Shown piece by piece: positions 9,636-17,441 of a stretch of DNA of 64,000 nucleotides (positions are counted from its first letter, which is position 1; every line of letters begins with the position of its first letter). The notes below the pieces were generated by a model. That model did no database searches and was not told where the DNA came from. It worked only from the letters and a program-made list of their open reading frames with translations. The position numbers and the translations under genes are program-made. This stretch comes from Pseudomonas serboccidentalis (GTDB taxonomy: Bacteria; Pseudomonadota; Gammaproteobacteria; Pseudomonadales; Pseudomonadaceae), in the NCBI RefSeq assembly GCF_028830055.1, contig NZ_CP101655.1:3167129-3231128 (forward strand). Reading direction: 5' to 3'.

Positions 9636-9821
9636 CATTTCCGGGCGAAGTCCTCGGACGTTTCCTGCGAGTTGCGGCGGCTTTCATGAACTGGTGGGCG
9701 GTGGGTGGCAGGGATAGTCTTTTCGTTGTCACCGCAAACTCGGTGACAGGGTGTGGAAGCCCTTTATCGTTAGGCGCCTCTAGCGCCACCCGTCAGGCGC
9801 TCGTTATTGTCTGTGATTTAT
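9636..9821. other. Gene-free leader segment with inverted repeats
   Basis: No convincing gene lies here. The segment holds a hairpin GTCACCG/CGGTGAC (9728-9747). The sequence GGTGTGGAAG at 9750-9759 is the exact inverse complement of 9874-9883. CGTTAGGCGCC lies at 9768-9778. CGCCACC near 9784-9790 could compete with 9889-9900 for pairing with GGTGGC at 9822. It is probably the 5' part of the transcript containing the C4-like RNA. Confidence 0.5.
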
Positions 9822-9900
9822 GGTGGCTGTGCGCGGGGCGCTTTCGAGTGCGCCGGGTGCCTAACGTCCTGGTCTTCCACACCTGCGTACAGCCGCCACC
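9822..9900 (+). ncRNA. C4-type antisense RNA-like structured leader
   Basis: GGTGGCTGT (9822-9830) can pair with ACAGCCGCCACC (9889-9900), with a 3-base bulge, to close a domain of about 79 bases. Inside are a GGCGC/GCGCC hairpin (about 9836-9855) and a second hairpin around AACGTCCTGGT and ACACCTGCGT. Between them GCCTAACG (9859-9866) is left single stranded. It is the exact complement of the first bases of CGTTAGGAGGC at 9940-9950, the ribosome site of the next gene. A closed two-hairpin RNA whose linker is antisense to a downstream Shine-Dalgarno is the layout of the phage P1/P7 C4 RNA. The family assignment is from memory and needs a covariance search. Confidence 0.55.
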
Positions 9901-9939
9901 CTTTTGCGTGGAAGCAAAGGTTGGCGGTTTCCGTCCATA

Positions 9940-9950
9940 CGTTAGGAGGC
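9940..9950 (+). promoter_or_regulatory. Ribosome binding site and putative antisense target
   Basis: CGTTAGGAGGC contains a near-consensus Shine-Dalgarno 7 bases before the ATG at 9957. Its 5' half repeats the CGTTAGG at 9768 and is complementary to CCTAACG at 9860-9866. A stem CCGCCA/TGGCGG (9893-9927) lies just upstream. Confidence 0.6.
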
Positions 9951-9956
9951 AACCCC

Positions 9957-10277
9957 ATGACAAATTTGAACCCCGATCCACCCTACGAACAACACATCCC
10001 CCACCCCGACAACCGCTACATGGCCCTGACCAGCAACTGCAACGACATGCCCACGTTGTTCGTCGACACCCACGCCCCGCTCGATATCCTGATGGACGCC
10101 GCCAACTACCGCATCCGCGCCGTGGTCCAGGTGCTGGAAAACCTGTGCATGCGCGGTTCGATCGAGTGCGACTCGATGATCCTCAGCGACTTTGCCCAGC
10201 TCTGCGTGATTCCGTTGCGCGATGGGTGTGATGTGCTGGATGTCATCGGCAAGCGGTTGCATGCAATGCCTTCCTGA
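9957..10277 (+). CDS. Small Pseudomonas protein of unknown function (DUF3077/DUF6124-like)
   Basis: 106 residues, starting MTNLNPDPPYEQHI after a strong TAGGAGG ribosome site. The C-terminal two thirds look like a small helical domain: PTLFVDTHAPLDILMDAANY, then VVQVLENLCMRG and CDVLDVIGKRLHAM. The way a short threonine/valine strand (LFVDTHAPLDILMDAA) precedes two helices recalls the many paralogous DUF3077/DUF6124 proteins of Pseudomonas, whose role is unknown. That family call is tentative. No signal peptide or membrane segment is seen. Its expression is probably controlled by the RNA-like leader directly upstream. It sits where an effector gene of the vgrG/adaptor pair would be expected, but its size argues against it being one. 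Confidence 0.7.
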   Translation: MTNLNPDPPYEQHIPHPDNRYMALTSNCNDMPTLFVDTHAPLDILMDAANYRIRAVVQVLENLCMRGSIECDSMILSDFAQLCVIPLRDGCDVLDVIGKRLHAMPS

Positions 10278-10294
10278 ATTTCCAGGAGCAAAAT

Positions 10295-10366
10295 CAAAAG
10301 ATCGCAGCCTTCGGCAGCTCCTACACGGGATCATTTGTAGGCGCTGCCGAAGGCTGCGATCTTTTG
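10295..10366. repeat. REPIN, GTAGGAGCTGCC family
   Basis: CAAAAGATCGCAGCCTTCGGC and its inverse flank a short spacer. The right arm carries GTAGGCGCTGCC rather than GTAGGAGCTGCC, so the outer stem has a mismatch. It separates the small unknown gene from the converging tai4-like gene. Confidence 0.9.
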
Positions 10367-10384
10367 ACGTTGAGGGTGTGGCAG

Positions 10385-10798
10385 TCAGTCTGCGATGTAC
10401 CGATCCTGACTCTTGATAAAACTGTCGAAAGCCTCTGAGTTGTAGACCTCCAGGCATCCATAAAAAACGACATTGCTTTTCGAGTGCTTGCTGATCGACG
10501 GTGTCTGCTCATAGGCCGCATACACATAGTTTCTGGTTTCTTTATAGGGATCGTGCAGCACCTGCAGCGTGTCTTCATTTTGCAGGACGGTGTGCATGCC
10601 TTTGCCCATGAACGAGTAGGCGCCAGCGGACAGACCGATGTCTTTTTGCAATGCTGAATTTTCTTTGAATGGCTTCAGGATGCAGTGACTCAAACCGTAG
10701 TTCTTGAGCATTTGGCGAGCCTGCGCTCTGTGATTTTCGTCCGATACGGCGTGCATTGAGCAGATCAGGGACAGAGAGAAAATGAAAGGGCGACGCAT
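10385..10798 (-). CDS. Tai4-like T6SS amidase immunity protein (orphan)
   Basis: 137 residues with a signal peptide (MRRPFIFSLSLICSMHAVSD). The mature part reads LKNYGLSHCILKPF, LSAGAYSFMGKGMH and finally VFYGCLEVYNSEAFDSFIKS. This matches my memory of the Tai4 family: an early NYxLSxCI helix, a central GAY block, and a C-terminal FxxCLxxYNSxxLD helix. Tai4 proteins bind and block the peptidoglycan amidase Tae4 in the periplasm. The two cysteines in the CI and GC positions could form the usual disulfide. No Tae4 gene lies beside it; its neighbours are rlmJ and the small gene after vgrG. Its base composition is visibly lower in GC than the housekeeping genes, which suggests acquisition. Confidence 0.65.
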   Translation of the reverse strand: MRRPFIFSLSLICSMHAVSDENHRAQARQMLKNYGLSHCILKPFKENSALQKDIGLSAGAYSFMGKGMHTVLQNEDTLQVLHDPYKETRNYVYAAYEQTPSISKHSKSNVVFYGCLEVYNSEAFDSFIKSQDRYIAD

Positions 10799-10850
10799 GG
10801 GTTTGACTTCCTGTCGAGGTTACCTGCCAGTCAAGCGAGATAGATGACCC

Positions 10851-10882
10851 GTGGCGAGGGGATTTATCCCCTCGCCAGCCAC
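10851..10882. repeat. Short GTGGCGAGGGG hairpin (third REP family)
   Basis: GTGGCGAGGGGAT and its inverse CCCCTCGCC pair over a tiny loop. The same GTGGCGAGGG end occurs in the larger dimer at 59500-59635. It lies upstream of both divergent neighbours, so it is not a terminator of either. Confidence 0.6.
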
Positions 10883-10984
10883 AGGTATTGGGTCAGATCT
10901 TAACGTGTAAGAGGCCGCTCAGCCGCCAACCCCTGACTTGCCGCCCGGTAAAAGGTAAACTTCACGGCCCTCGCAGGAGCAGCC

Positions 10985-11824
10985 ATGAATTATCGTCACG
11001 CCTTCCATGCCGGCAATCACGCCGATGTGTTCAAACACCTGACCTTGACCCGCCTCATCGCTCTGATGTCGCGCAAGGAGCAGCCGTTTGCCTATCTCGA
11101 CACGCACGCCGGGATCGGTCTGTATGACCTGCAGGGCGACCAGGCCAACCGTACCGGCGAGTACCTGGAAGGCATCGCGCGTTTGTGGGATCAACCAGAC
11201 CTGCCGGCGCTGACCGCCGACTACATGAAGGTGCTGCACGAGATGAACCCGGATGGCCAGTTGCGCTACTACCCGGGCTCGCCGGAGCTGGCGCGGCGTC
11301 TGACCCGGCCGCAGGATCGGGTGATGCTCAACGAGAAGCACCCGGAGGACGGCGTGCTGCTCAAGGACAATATGGCCGGCGACCGTCGGGTGAAAGTGCA
11401 TCTGGGCGAGGGCTGGCATGTTGCGCGGGCGATGCTGCCGGTGCAGGAAAAGCGCGCGGTGATGTTGATTGATCCGCCGTTCGAGCAGCTCGACGAGATG
11501 CAGCGTTGCGCGGCGTCGATGAAAGAGGCCATTGGCCGGATGCGCCAGACGGTGGCGGCGATCTGGTACCCGGTGAAGGACCAGCGTGCGCTGCGTCGTT
11601 TCTATCAGGACCTGGCCGGTACCGGTGCGCCGAAGTTGCTGCGCGTGGAGTTGCTGGTGCATCCGCTGGACACGCCGAACAGCCTGAACGGTTCGGGTCT
11701 GGCGATAGCCAATCCGCCGTGGGGGCTGGAGGAAGAGTTGCGTGAGCTGCTGCCGTGGTTGTCCAAGAAGCTTGGGCAGACCCAGGGTGGGTGGCAGATG
11801 GATTGGTTGATTGCCGAGAGCTGA
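10985..11824 (+). CDS. rlmJ: RlmJ: 23S rRNA (adenine-2030 N6)-methyltransferase
   Basis: Methylates A2030 of 23S rRNA using S-adenosylmethionine. 279 residues, the family norm. It starts with the invariant MNYRHAFHAGNHADVFKH, in which the Asn/His residues belong to the unusual N-terminal SAM region. YLDTHAGIGLYDL is the glycine-rich SAM motif, and MLIDPPFEQLDEM holds the DPPF/Y catalytic motif of N6-adenine methylases. The ATG at 10985 follows GCAGGAGCAGCC, a good ribosome site. The gene stands alone between a tai4-like gene on the other strand and a REP dimer. Confidence 0.95.
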   Translation: MNYRHAFHAGNHADVFKHLTLTRLIALMSRKEQPFAYLDTHAGIGLYDLQGDQANRTGEYLEGIARLWDQPDLPALTADYMKVLHEMNPDGQLRYYPGSPELARRLTRPQDRVMLNEKHPEDGVLLKDNMAGDRRVKVHLGEGWHVARAMLPVQEKRAVMLIDPPFEQLDEMQRCAASMKEAIGRMRQTVAAIWYPVKDQRALRRFYQDLAGTGAPKLLRVELLVHPLDTPNSLNGSGLAIANPPWGLEEELRELLPWLSKKLGQTQGGWQMDWLIAES

Positions 11825-11837
11825 TCAACGGCAAGAT

Positions 11838-11940
11838 CAAAAGATCGCAGCCTGCGGCAGCTCCTACAAGGTTTAGTGTCGTCCACCAATGTGTGAACGA
11901 TTACGGACCTGTAGGAGCTGCCGCTGGCTGCGATCTTTTG
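11838..11940. repeat. REPIN with long spacer, GTAGGAGCTGCC family
   Basis: The left arm reads CGCAGCCTGCGGCAGC and the right arm GCTGCCGCTGGCTGCG, so the centre of the stem is mismatched while the ends pair. The spacer is longer (about 40 bases) than in other copies. It lies between the convergent rlmJ and msrA. Confidence 0.85.
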
Positions 11941-11950
11941 CTTTCAGGGT

Positions 11951-12616
11951 TTAGTTACCCGCCAGGCTCGGTGGCATGCACACGCCGGTGCCGCCGATCC
12001 CGCAGTAGCCTTCCGGGTTTTTCGCCAGATATTGCTGGTGATAGGTCTCGGCGAAGTACACGGTCGGTGCCTGTTCGATCTCGGTGCTGATTTCGCCCAG
12101 GCCGGCCTTCGACAGTTCTGCCTGATAAACAGCCTTGCTCTTCAGCGCCGCTTTGAGTTGCTCAGGTGAGGTCGCGTAGATCACCGAGCGGTACTGGGTG
12201 CCGATGTCGTTGCCCTGACGCATGCCCTGCGTCGGGTTGTGCAGTTCCCAGAACATCGCCAGCAGCTCTTCGTAGGTGACCTTGGCCTTGTCATACACCA
12301 CCAGCACCACTTCGGCGTGACCGGTCAGGCCCGAGCAGACTTCTTCGTATGTCGGGTTCGGCGTGTAGCCGCCAGCGTAACCGACCACGGTGCTGACCAC
12401 GCCTTCACGCTGCCAGAAGCGGCGTTCCGCGCCCCAGAAGCAACCCAGACCGAAGATCGCGAAGTCGACGTCCTGGAAAAACGGGCCGAGCAGCGGGGTT
12501 TCTTCGAAGACGAAATGCTTTTCAGGCAGGGTCATCGCGGTTTCGCGGCCGGGCAGGGCTTGGTCTTTAGTCGGTAGCACGTTTTTATTCACCAGAATTT
12601 CCGAGCGCAGAACCAT
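11951..12616 (-). CDS. msrA: MsrA: peptide-methionine (S)-S-oxide reductase
   Basis: Repairs oxidised methionine in proteins. 221 residues. The catalytic [11 protein letters not shown] contains the nucleophilic Cys, and [31 protein letters not shown] and [13 protein letters not shown] are all intact. The resolving cysteines are in the C-terminal [11 protein letters not shown]. The N-terminal 40 residues ahead of the fold ([17 protein letters not shown]) are a normal extension in Pseudomonas. It precedes dipA on the same strand order seen in P. aeruginosa (PA5018-PA5017), but a REP dimer between them suggests separate transcripts. Confidence 0.96.
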   Translation of the reverse strand: MVLRSEILVNKNVLPTKDQALPGRETAMTLPEKHFVFEETPLLGPFFQDVDFAIFGLGCFWGAERRFWQREGVVSTVVGYAGGYTPNPTYEEVCSGLTGHAEVVLVVYDKAKVTYEELLAMFWELHNPTQGMRQGNDIGTQYRSVIYATSPEQLKAALKSKAVYQAELSKAGLGEISTEIEQAPTVYFAETYHQQYLAKNPEGYCGIGGTGVCMPPSLAGN

Positions 12617-12697
12617 GAGCGTTCCTCTCAGTCAGGATGGGATGTAAAAGGTAGACCGTCAGTGTGCCCAATGATGCCGAGTTAATCACTACCCAAT

Positions 12698-12780
12698 GTA
12701 GGAGCTGCCGAAGGCTGCGATCTTTTGATTTTGCTTTTTAAAAACCAGATCAAAAGATCGCAGCCTTCGGCAGTTCCTAC
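12698..12780. repeat. REPIN in opposite arrangement, GTAGGAGCTGCC family
   Basis: Here the GTAGGAG end is outermost and the two CTTTTG/CAAAAG ends face each other (GTAGG...CTTTTG, spacer, CAAAAG...CCTAC). The copies at 548, 10295, 49693 and 55598 have the reverse order. The copy at 63914 shares this arrangement. Confidence 0.85.
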
Positions 12781-12818
12781 AGGGGTCGGCATGTTATGGC
12801 GAGAATGGGGTAGCGGGG

Positions 12819-15515
12819 TTAGAGGCAGAGCGGGCCGCGCGGATAGCGCTTGAGTGCCTGGATCAGTTCGGCGCCGGGGATCGGCCGGTCGAACAGGTAG
12901 CCCTGGCCGACGTCGCAGCGGTGACGACGCAGGAACGCCAGTTGCTCGGCGGTCTCGATGCCTTCGGCCACGACTTTGAGTTTCAGGTTGTGCGCCATGG
13001 CGATCACCGCCGAGGTGATTTCCATGTCGTCCTGGTTGTCCGGGATTTCGTGGATGAAGCTGCGATCGATCTTGATGATGTCGATCGGGAATTTCTTCAG
13101 GTAGCTGAGCGACGAGTAGCCGGTGCCGAAGTCGTCCATGGCCAGGGTCAGGCCCAGGCGCTTGAGCTGGTCGAGCTGCAAGTGCGTGTCTTCGGTGGCT
13201 TCCAGCAGCAGGCCTTCGGTCAGCTCCAGCTCCAGCAGGTTGGCCGGCAGCGCTTCTTCCTTGAGGATGTTGGCGATGGACGCGACCAGATCCGGATCGG
13301 AGAACTGTTTCGGTGACAGGTTGATCGCCACCTGCAGATTGCCCATTCCGGCCGCGGTCAGCGCCTTGCTCATGCGGCAGGCCTGACGGGCGATCCACTT
13401 GCCGATCGGAATGATCAGGCCGGTTTCTTCGGCGACGCTGATGAACTGGTCCGGGCGGATCATGCCGCGTTCCGGGTGATTCCAGCGCAGCAGCGCTTCC
13501 ATGCCCAGCAAACGACCGCTGCGCAGGCACAGCTTGGGCTGGTAGAACACGTCCAGCTCGTTCTGGGTCAAGGCGCGGCGCAGGTTGTTCTCGACGAACA
13601 GCTTGTAACTGGCCTCGGCGTTCAGCGCTTCGGTGAAGACTTGCACCTGGTGTTTGCCGTTGGCCTTGGCCTTGTGCAGGGCGAGGCCGGCGTTGCGCAT
13701 CAAAGTCTGCGGGTCGCGCCCGTGCAGCGGCGCGCAAGCCAGGCCCACGGAGCCGGTGACGCTGATCAACTGGTTGTCGACGAACATCGGTTTGTCGAGG
13801 GTCATCAGCAGTTGGCTGGCAATCTGCTGACCGGCTTCGAGATCGGTGTCGTCGAGCAGCACGGCGAATTCGTTACTGGCGAAACGGGCGAGGCTGCCGC
13901 TTGGGCTGAGGCTGTTGCGCAGGCGCCGGGCGAGGCTGATCAGCAGTTTGTCGCCGGTCTGGTGGCCGAGGCTGTCGTTGATCCGCTTGAAGTTGTCGAT
14001 GTCCACCAGCAGCAGGCTGATCGGGGTATCGCTATCCCGGGCGAAGCGTTCGTCCAGATTGCGGATAAACGCCGGGCGGTTGCCGAGGTTGGTCAGGTTG
14101 TCGGTGTACGCCAGACGCTCGATGCGTTGCTGCGCCAGTTTGGTCTGGGTGATGTCTTCGTAGATGCCGATGTAGTGCGTCAGCTCGCGGTTGTCGCCAT
14201 ATACCTTGGAGATCGACAACTGCCCCCAGTACGGTTCGAGGTTTTTGCGGCGGCTCTTGAACTCGCCCTGCCAGCTGTTGCTTTTGGCCAGCGCCGAGGG
14301 CGCGTCGAACAGCAGCTCGCTGAGGTTCTCCAGCGCCGGTAGCTCCGACAGGCGCTGGCCGTGGACTTCCTCGGTGGAGTACTGGGTGATCGCAGTGAAA
14401 CTCGGGTTGACGTACTCGACCACGCCGTCGCAATTGACCAGCAAAAAGGCGTTGGCGCTTTGCTCGACCGCACGCTGGAACAGGTGCAGGGCGCTGGTGG
14501 CGGTGCGGCGGTTGTGGTTGTTGATGACCTGGGCGAACTGATCGGCCAGTTCACCGGCAAAGGCGATTTCATCCGACTGCCAGGCACGGCTGACGCCGGT
14601 CTGCTCCAGGCACAGCACGCCGACCACCTGACCGTCGACACGGATGCTGGCGTCGAGCATGGCGTTGACGTCCCGCGGGCGCAGGGCTTCGGCCATCTCG
14701 CGGGTACGCGGGTCGCGCATCGCATTGTGCGCGTCGATGGCGCGGCTGCCGTGCAGGGCTTCCATGTAGTCGGGGAAACCGCTGATGTCGATCACCTCCG
14801 GCAGGATGTATTCCTGAGTCGCGCGGTGATACGCGGAAATCGGCACCAGCAGATTCCCTTCGAGGTTCCACAGGCTGGCGCAGTCGATTTCATAGATGTC
14901 GCAGGCGCAGCGGGTGATCAGCTCGGCGGCTTCTTGCAGCGAGTTGTGGCTGCTGTAGCGCTGGCGGGCCAGCAACAGAATCAGATCCTGTTGGGCGCGC
15001 ACCCGCTCAAGGTGCTGCAGTTGTTCCTGCTGGGCGCGCTGGTTGAGTTCCAGAGCGATCTGCAGACGGGAATTCTGGGTTTCGAGGTCGACGGACGGCA
15101 GCGTCGGCGCCTCGTCGAACACGTCATCGACGGCCAGCAGATAGCCGCGCAACAGATGACGATTGTGCTGTTTGTAGGCTTCGCCGAGTTCGAGGATGCT
15201 CAAGGCGCCGGCGACGGTGTGCAGGGTGTAGCGCACCAGATAGTGCGGGCTGTCGCGCAGTTGTTGCTGAATGGTGTCGTGCAGTTGATAGCGCGCTTCT
15301 GGCTCCATCAGGCTGGCGTAGGGCGAGCCGACCAGCGCACACAATTCGACAGCCGGCTGGCCGAACTGGCGCTCGCAATTGGGATCGAGAAACAGCATCG
15401 CCCAACTGGCTTCATTCAAGCGCTCGAAACGCAGCATGCCGAGCCGCGAGGGCACAGGCAACTGCGTCACTACCTCGGCCGCCATACGGCTGGCGGCATC
15501 GGGTTGGCTCTTCAT
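12819..15515 (-). CDS. dipA: DipA-type c-di-GMP phosphodiesterase (GAF-PAS-degenerate GGDEF-EAL)
   Basis: 898 residues, the size of P. aeruginosa DipA (PA5017), and in the same place beside aceF/aceE and msrA. Order: an N-terminal PAS-like sensor (about 20-130), a coiled stretch, GAF (about 190-335), PAS (about 340-460), GGDEF (about 460-625), EAL (about 635-895). The cyclase signature is ASNEF at 546-550 in place of GGDEF, so diguanylate synthesis is not expected. The EAL half is complete: EALLRW at 673, NLSPKQF, ELTEG, DDFGTGYSSLSYL and VAEGIE. It should therefore lower c-di-GMP; DipA is known to be required for biofilm dispersal. Start ATG at 15515-15513. A gene upstream within 250 bases was not seen. 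Confidence 0.9.
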   Translation of the reverse strand: MKSQPDAASRMAAEVVTQLPVPSRLGMLRFERLNEASWAMLFLDPNCERQFGQPAVELCALVGSPYASLMEPEARYQLHDTIQQQLRDSPHYLVRYTLHTVAGALSILELGEAYKQHNRHLLRGYLLAVDDVFDEAPTLPSVDLETQNSRLQIALELNQRAQQEQLQHLERVRAQQDLILLLARQRYSSHNSLQEAAELITRCACDIYEIDCASLWNLEGNLLVPISAYHRATQEYILPEVIDISGFPDYMEALHGSRAIDAHNAMRDPRTREMAEALRPRDVNAMLDASIRVDGQVVGVLCLEQTGVSRAWQSDEIAFAGELADQFAQVINNHNRRTATSALHLFQRAVEQSANAFLLVNCDGVVEYVNPSFTAITQYSTEEVHGQRLSELPALENLSELLFDAPSALAKSNSWQGEFKSRRKNLEPYWGQLSISKVYGDNRELTHYIGIYEDITQTKLAQQRIERLAYTDNLTNLGNRPAFIRNLDERFARDSDTPISLLLVDIDNFKRINDSLGHQTGDKLLISLARRLRNSLSPSGSLARFASNEFAVLLDDTDLEAGQQIASQLLMTLDKPMFVDNQLISVTGSVGLACAPLHGRDPQTLMRNAGLALHKAKANGKHQVQVFTEALNAEASYKLFVENNLRRALTQNELDVFYQPKLCLRSGRLLGMEALLRWNHPERGMIRPDQFISVAEETGLIIPIGKWIARQACRMSKALTAAGMGNLQVAINLSPKQFSDPDLVASIANILKEEALPANLLELELTEGLLLEATEDTHLQLDQLKRLGLTLAMDDFGTGYSSLSYLKKFPIDIIKIDRSFIHEIPDNQDDMEITSAVIAMAHNLKLKVVAEGIETAEQLAFLRRHRCDVGQGYLFDRPIPGAELIQALKRYPRGPLCL

Positions 15516-15686
15516 GAAGGAACTCGCTTGGAAATATGCTGAACGCGCCGGGCTCTCGCCCTCTTTACTGTTGCCTGCGGCAAGGTTGCATCATTGCGGC
15601 ACCGACTGACAAGAGAGATGAAGGCCAAGTGCTATAAGAATATGTCGGCCGCCCAAGGCATTTCTCCAGCGCCTCTTGCAAAAGAG

Positions 15687-15762
15687 CAAAAGATCGCAGC
15701 CCGCAGCGGCTCCGACAGGGTACGCATGCCGATGTAGGAGCTGCCGAAGGCTGCGATCTTTT
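15687..15762. repeat. Degraded REPIN, GTAGGAGCTGCC family
   Basis: The right arm is intact, but the left arm carries several changes (CCCGCAGCGGCTCCGACAGG), so the two no longer pair perfectly. It lies upstream of dipA and just after the stop of the PhoD-like gene. The remaining 15516-15686 shows no gene. Confidence 0.8.
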
Positions 15763-15768
15763 CGGAAT

Positions 15769-17166
15769 TCAACGCAATTTCAGGCCAATCGACTGCAGGC
15801 GTTTACCATCCCGATCATGGTAATTGATCAAAATCTGATCAGATTCGACCAGCACATGGGCGAAGTTGTCTTCGCTGACCACAGTGCTGGTCAACTCATG
15901 CTGATAGTCACCCGCAGCCGTGCGCACCAGCGGTTGATCGAGGATAAACGTCGACGCCTTGGCATAAGGCAACAGCTTGCTGTTGCAAAACGGCGAGGAA
16001 ACGATGGTGTGCACTTCGAAGTCCGGGTCTTCGCTGTGGGTCAGGCGCGAGGTCAGTGAGCCGTGCACATCACCCGAAACAAACACCACATTCCTGATCC
16101 GCTGGGTGCGGATGGTTTCCAGCAGGCGCAGGCGTTGTTCCGGGAAGGCTTTCCAGGCGTCGTCGCCGTGCAGTTTGCGGTCCGGGTAGAACATCACGCT
16201 GGTGACGACGAATTTGACCCGCGCCGGGCTGTTGATCAGCCATTCGAGCAGCGCCTGCTCCTGCGCCTCGTCAAGTATGCGGCGATCATTGGTGGACAGG
16301 TTGCGCCGGGTGCGGCTGTCGGTCACGAACCATTCAATGTCGCCGTCGCTGAATTGATACCAGTAGTGCTCGAGTTTTGCCCGGTTCACTTCATTGTTAG
16401 TTGTCAGTTCATGTGCGGGGCTGTGGCTGACTTGATAGATTTCATACGCCGCCATGGCATTGCGATATAACTCGTGATCGGACTTTCCGGCGTTCGCCGG
16501 CCAGTTGTCTTCGATTTCGTGATCATCAAGAATCATGTAAGTCGAGGTGCCGGCCATCAGTCGCTGAATGTTGGGTTGTGAGAACGCTGCACGGTATTTA
16601 CTGAGAATTTCCTTATATTCACGATCAGGTGCAATCAGATTAAGGTCGTCGACATAAATCTGATCGCCCGTCATCAATGTGGCACTGATGGGTGGTTGTG
16701 CACCTTCGATCAACTGGTTGATGGAAGCAAAGATCCGGTCACCGAGGTGGGGCAGCGACGGGATACCCGCGCTCATGCGCAAATAGCGGCAGGAGCCGAC
16801 GATGTAAGCCCGCGGCTGCAAGGCTTTGCTGGAACGGGTACGCAGGCGGTAGATTTCCCGGGGCCACTGCAGTGGCAGTTCGGCAACACTGTCCACGGTG
16901 TGTACCGGACTCATCGGGCTGAACCAGCCGGTCTGGTATTCATATTCGGTGTCGCTGCTCAAGTTATTGAGTGCGAATACTGTCGTCATGTCGCGCAAAC
17001 TATCGAGTTCGGCGAAAGTGCCGGTCGACCATTGCTGTGTGCCTGTCACCCTGTAACGGATGGCGGCAAATACCGGCGAGTTACCTTGATAGTCTGCACG
17101 AATAAATATTCGCGCATGATTAGTTGTCGTGTGGCCGATGGTCGGGCCAATAGTCGGTTTGAACAT
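15769..17166 (-). CDS. PhoD-like alkaline phosphatase / phosphodiesterase family protein
   Basis: 465 residues with the metallophosphatase core of the PhoD family. MTGDQIYVDDLN carries the GDQIY metal ligands. TYMILDDHEIEDNWP is the DDHEIxDNW block, WFVTDSRTRR is the family DxR, and VVFVSGDVHGSLTSRL is the SGDVH block. An N-terminal domain of beta strands (about 1-100, HARIFIRADYQGNSP) precedes it, as in PhoD. No signal peptide or Tat motif is visible at the N-terminus, so secretion is not supported. The substrate is unknown. The gene stands alone with unremarkable flanks; 17167-17341 contains nothing recognisable. Confidence 0.8.
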   Translation of the reverse strand: MFKPTIGPTIGHTTTNHARIFIRADYQGNSPVFAAIRYRVTGTQQWSTGTFAELDSLRDMTTVFALNNLSSDTEYEYQTGWFSPMSPVHTVDSVAELPLQWPREIYRLRTRSSKALQPRAYIVGSCRYLRMSAGIPSLPHLGDRIFASINQLIEGAQPPISATLMTGDQIYVDDLNLIAPDREYKEILSKYRAAFSQPNIQRLMAGTSTYMILDDHEIEDNWPANAGKSDHELYRNAMAAYEIYQVSHSPAHELTTNNEVNRAKLEHYWYQFSDGDIEWFVTDSRTRRNLSTNDRRILDEAQEQALLEWLINSPARVKFVVTSVMFYPDRKLHGDDAWKAFPEQRLRLLETIRTQRIRNVVFVSGDVHGSLTSRLTHSEDPDFEVHTIVSSPFCNSKLLPYAKASTFILDQPLVRTAAGDYQHELTSTVVSEDNFAHVLVESDQILINYHDRDGKRLQSIGLKLR

Positions 17167-17341
17167 ATTCGAATCCGTTCGAGTAAGTTTGTTGTTGGTA
17201 GATAGCGCAGAAGTTTTGTTCTTTAACTAGAGGGGCAGAGGTTAGTTGGCTGGCGATAAAAAATATCGAGGCGAAGTGGACTAAGTTCGTAGCTTAAGTA
17301 AACCGAACGTGTAGGAAGAGTTGCTGCTATTTACTTCAGGC

Positions 17342-17370
17342 AAAAAAAGCCCCGTCAAACTGACGGGGTT
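17342..17370 (-). terminator. Terminator of the aceEF operon
   Basis: On the minus strand AACCCCGTCA, loop GTT, TGACGGGGC and seven T form a classic Rho-independent terminator about 70 bases beyond the aceF stop. Confidence 0.88.
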
Positions 17371-17407
17371 GAGGTACGAGCGTGTGGCGCTCGAAAACGT
17401 GAAACAC

Positions 17408-17439
17408 GATTGGCCCTCCCGTGGGGGAGGGCCAATCGG
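17408..17439 (-). terminator. Strong hairpin at the aceF stop codon
   Basis: A 14-base perfect stem (CGATTGGCCCTCCC with its inverse) around a GTGG loop begins three bases beyond the aceF stop. It lacks a T run, so it more likely protects the 3' end or pauses ribosomes ahead of the true terminator at 17342-17370. Confidence 0.55.
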
Positions 17440-17441
17440 GG

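Noticed and set aside
9768..9950. GTTAGGC and GCCTAAC boxes resembling integron attC core sites
   Set aside because: The 7-base boxes fit the attC consensus, but the inner L-box pairing is absent, the last box is GTTAGGA, there is no integrase, and the pairing with the ribosome site is explained better by an antisense RNA.
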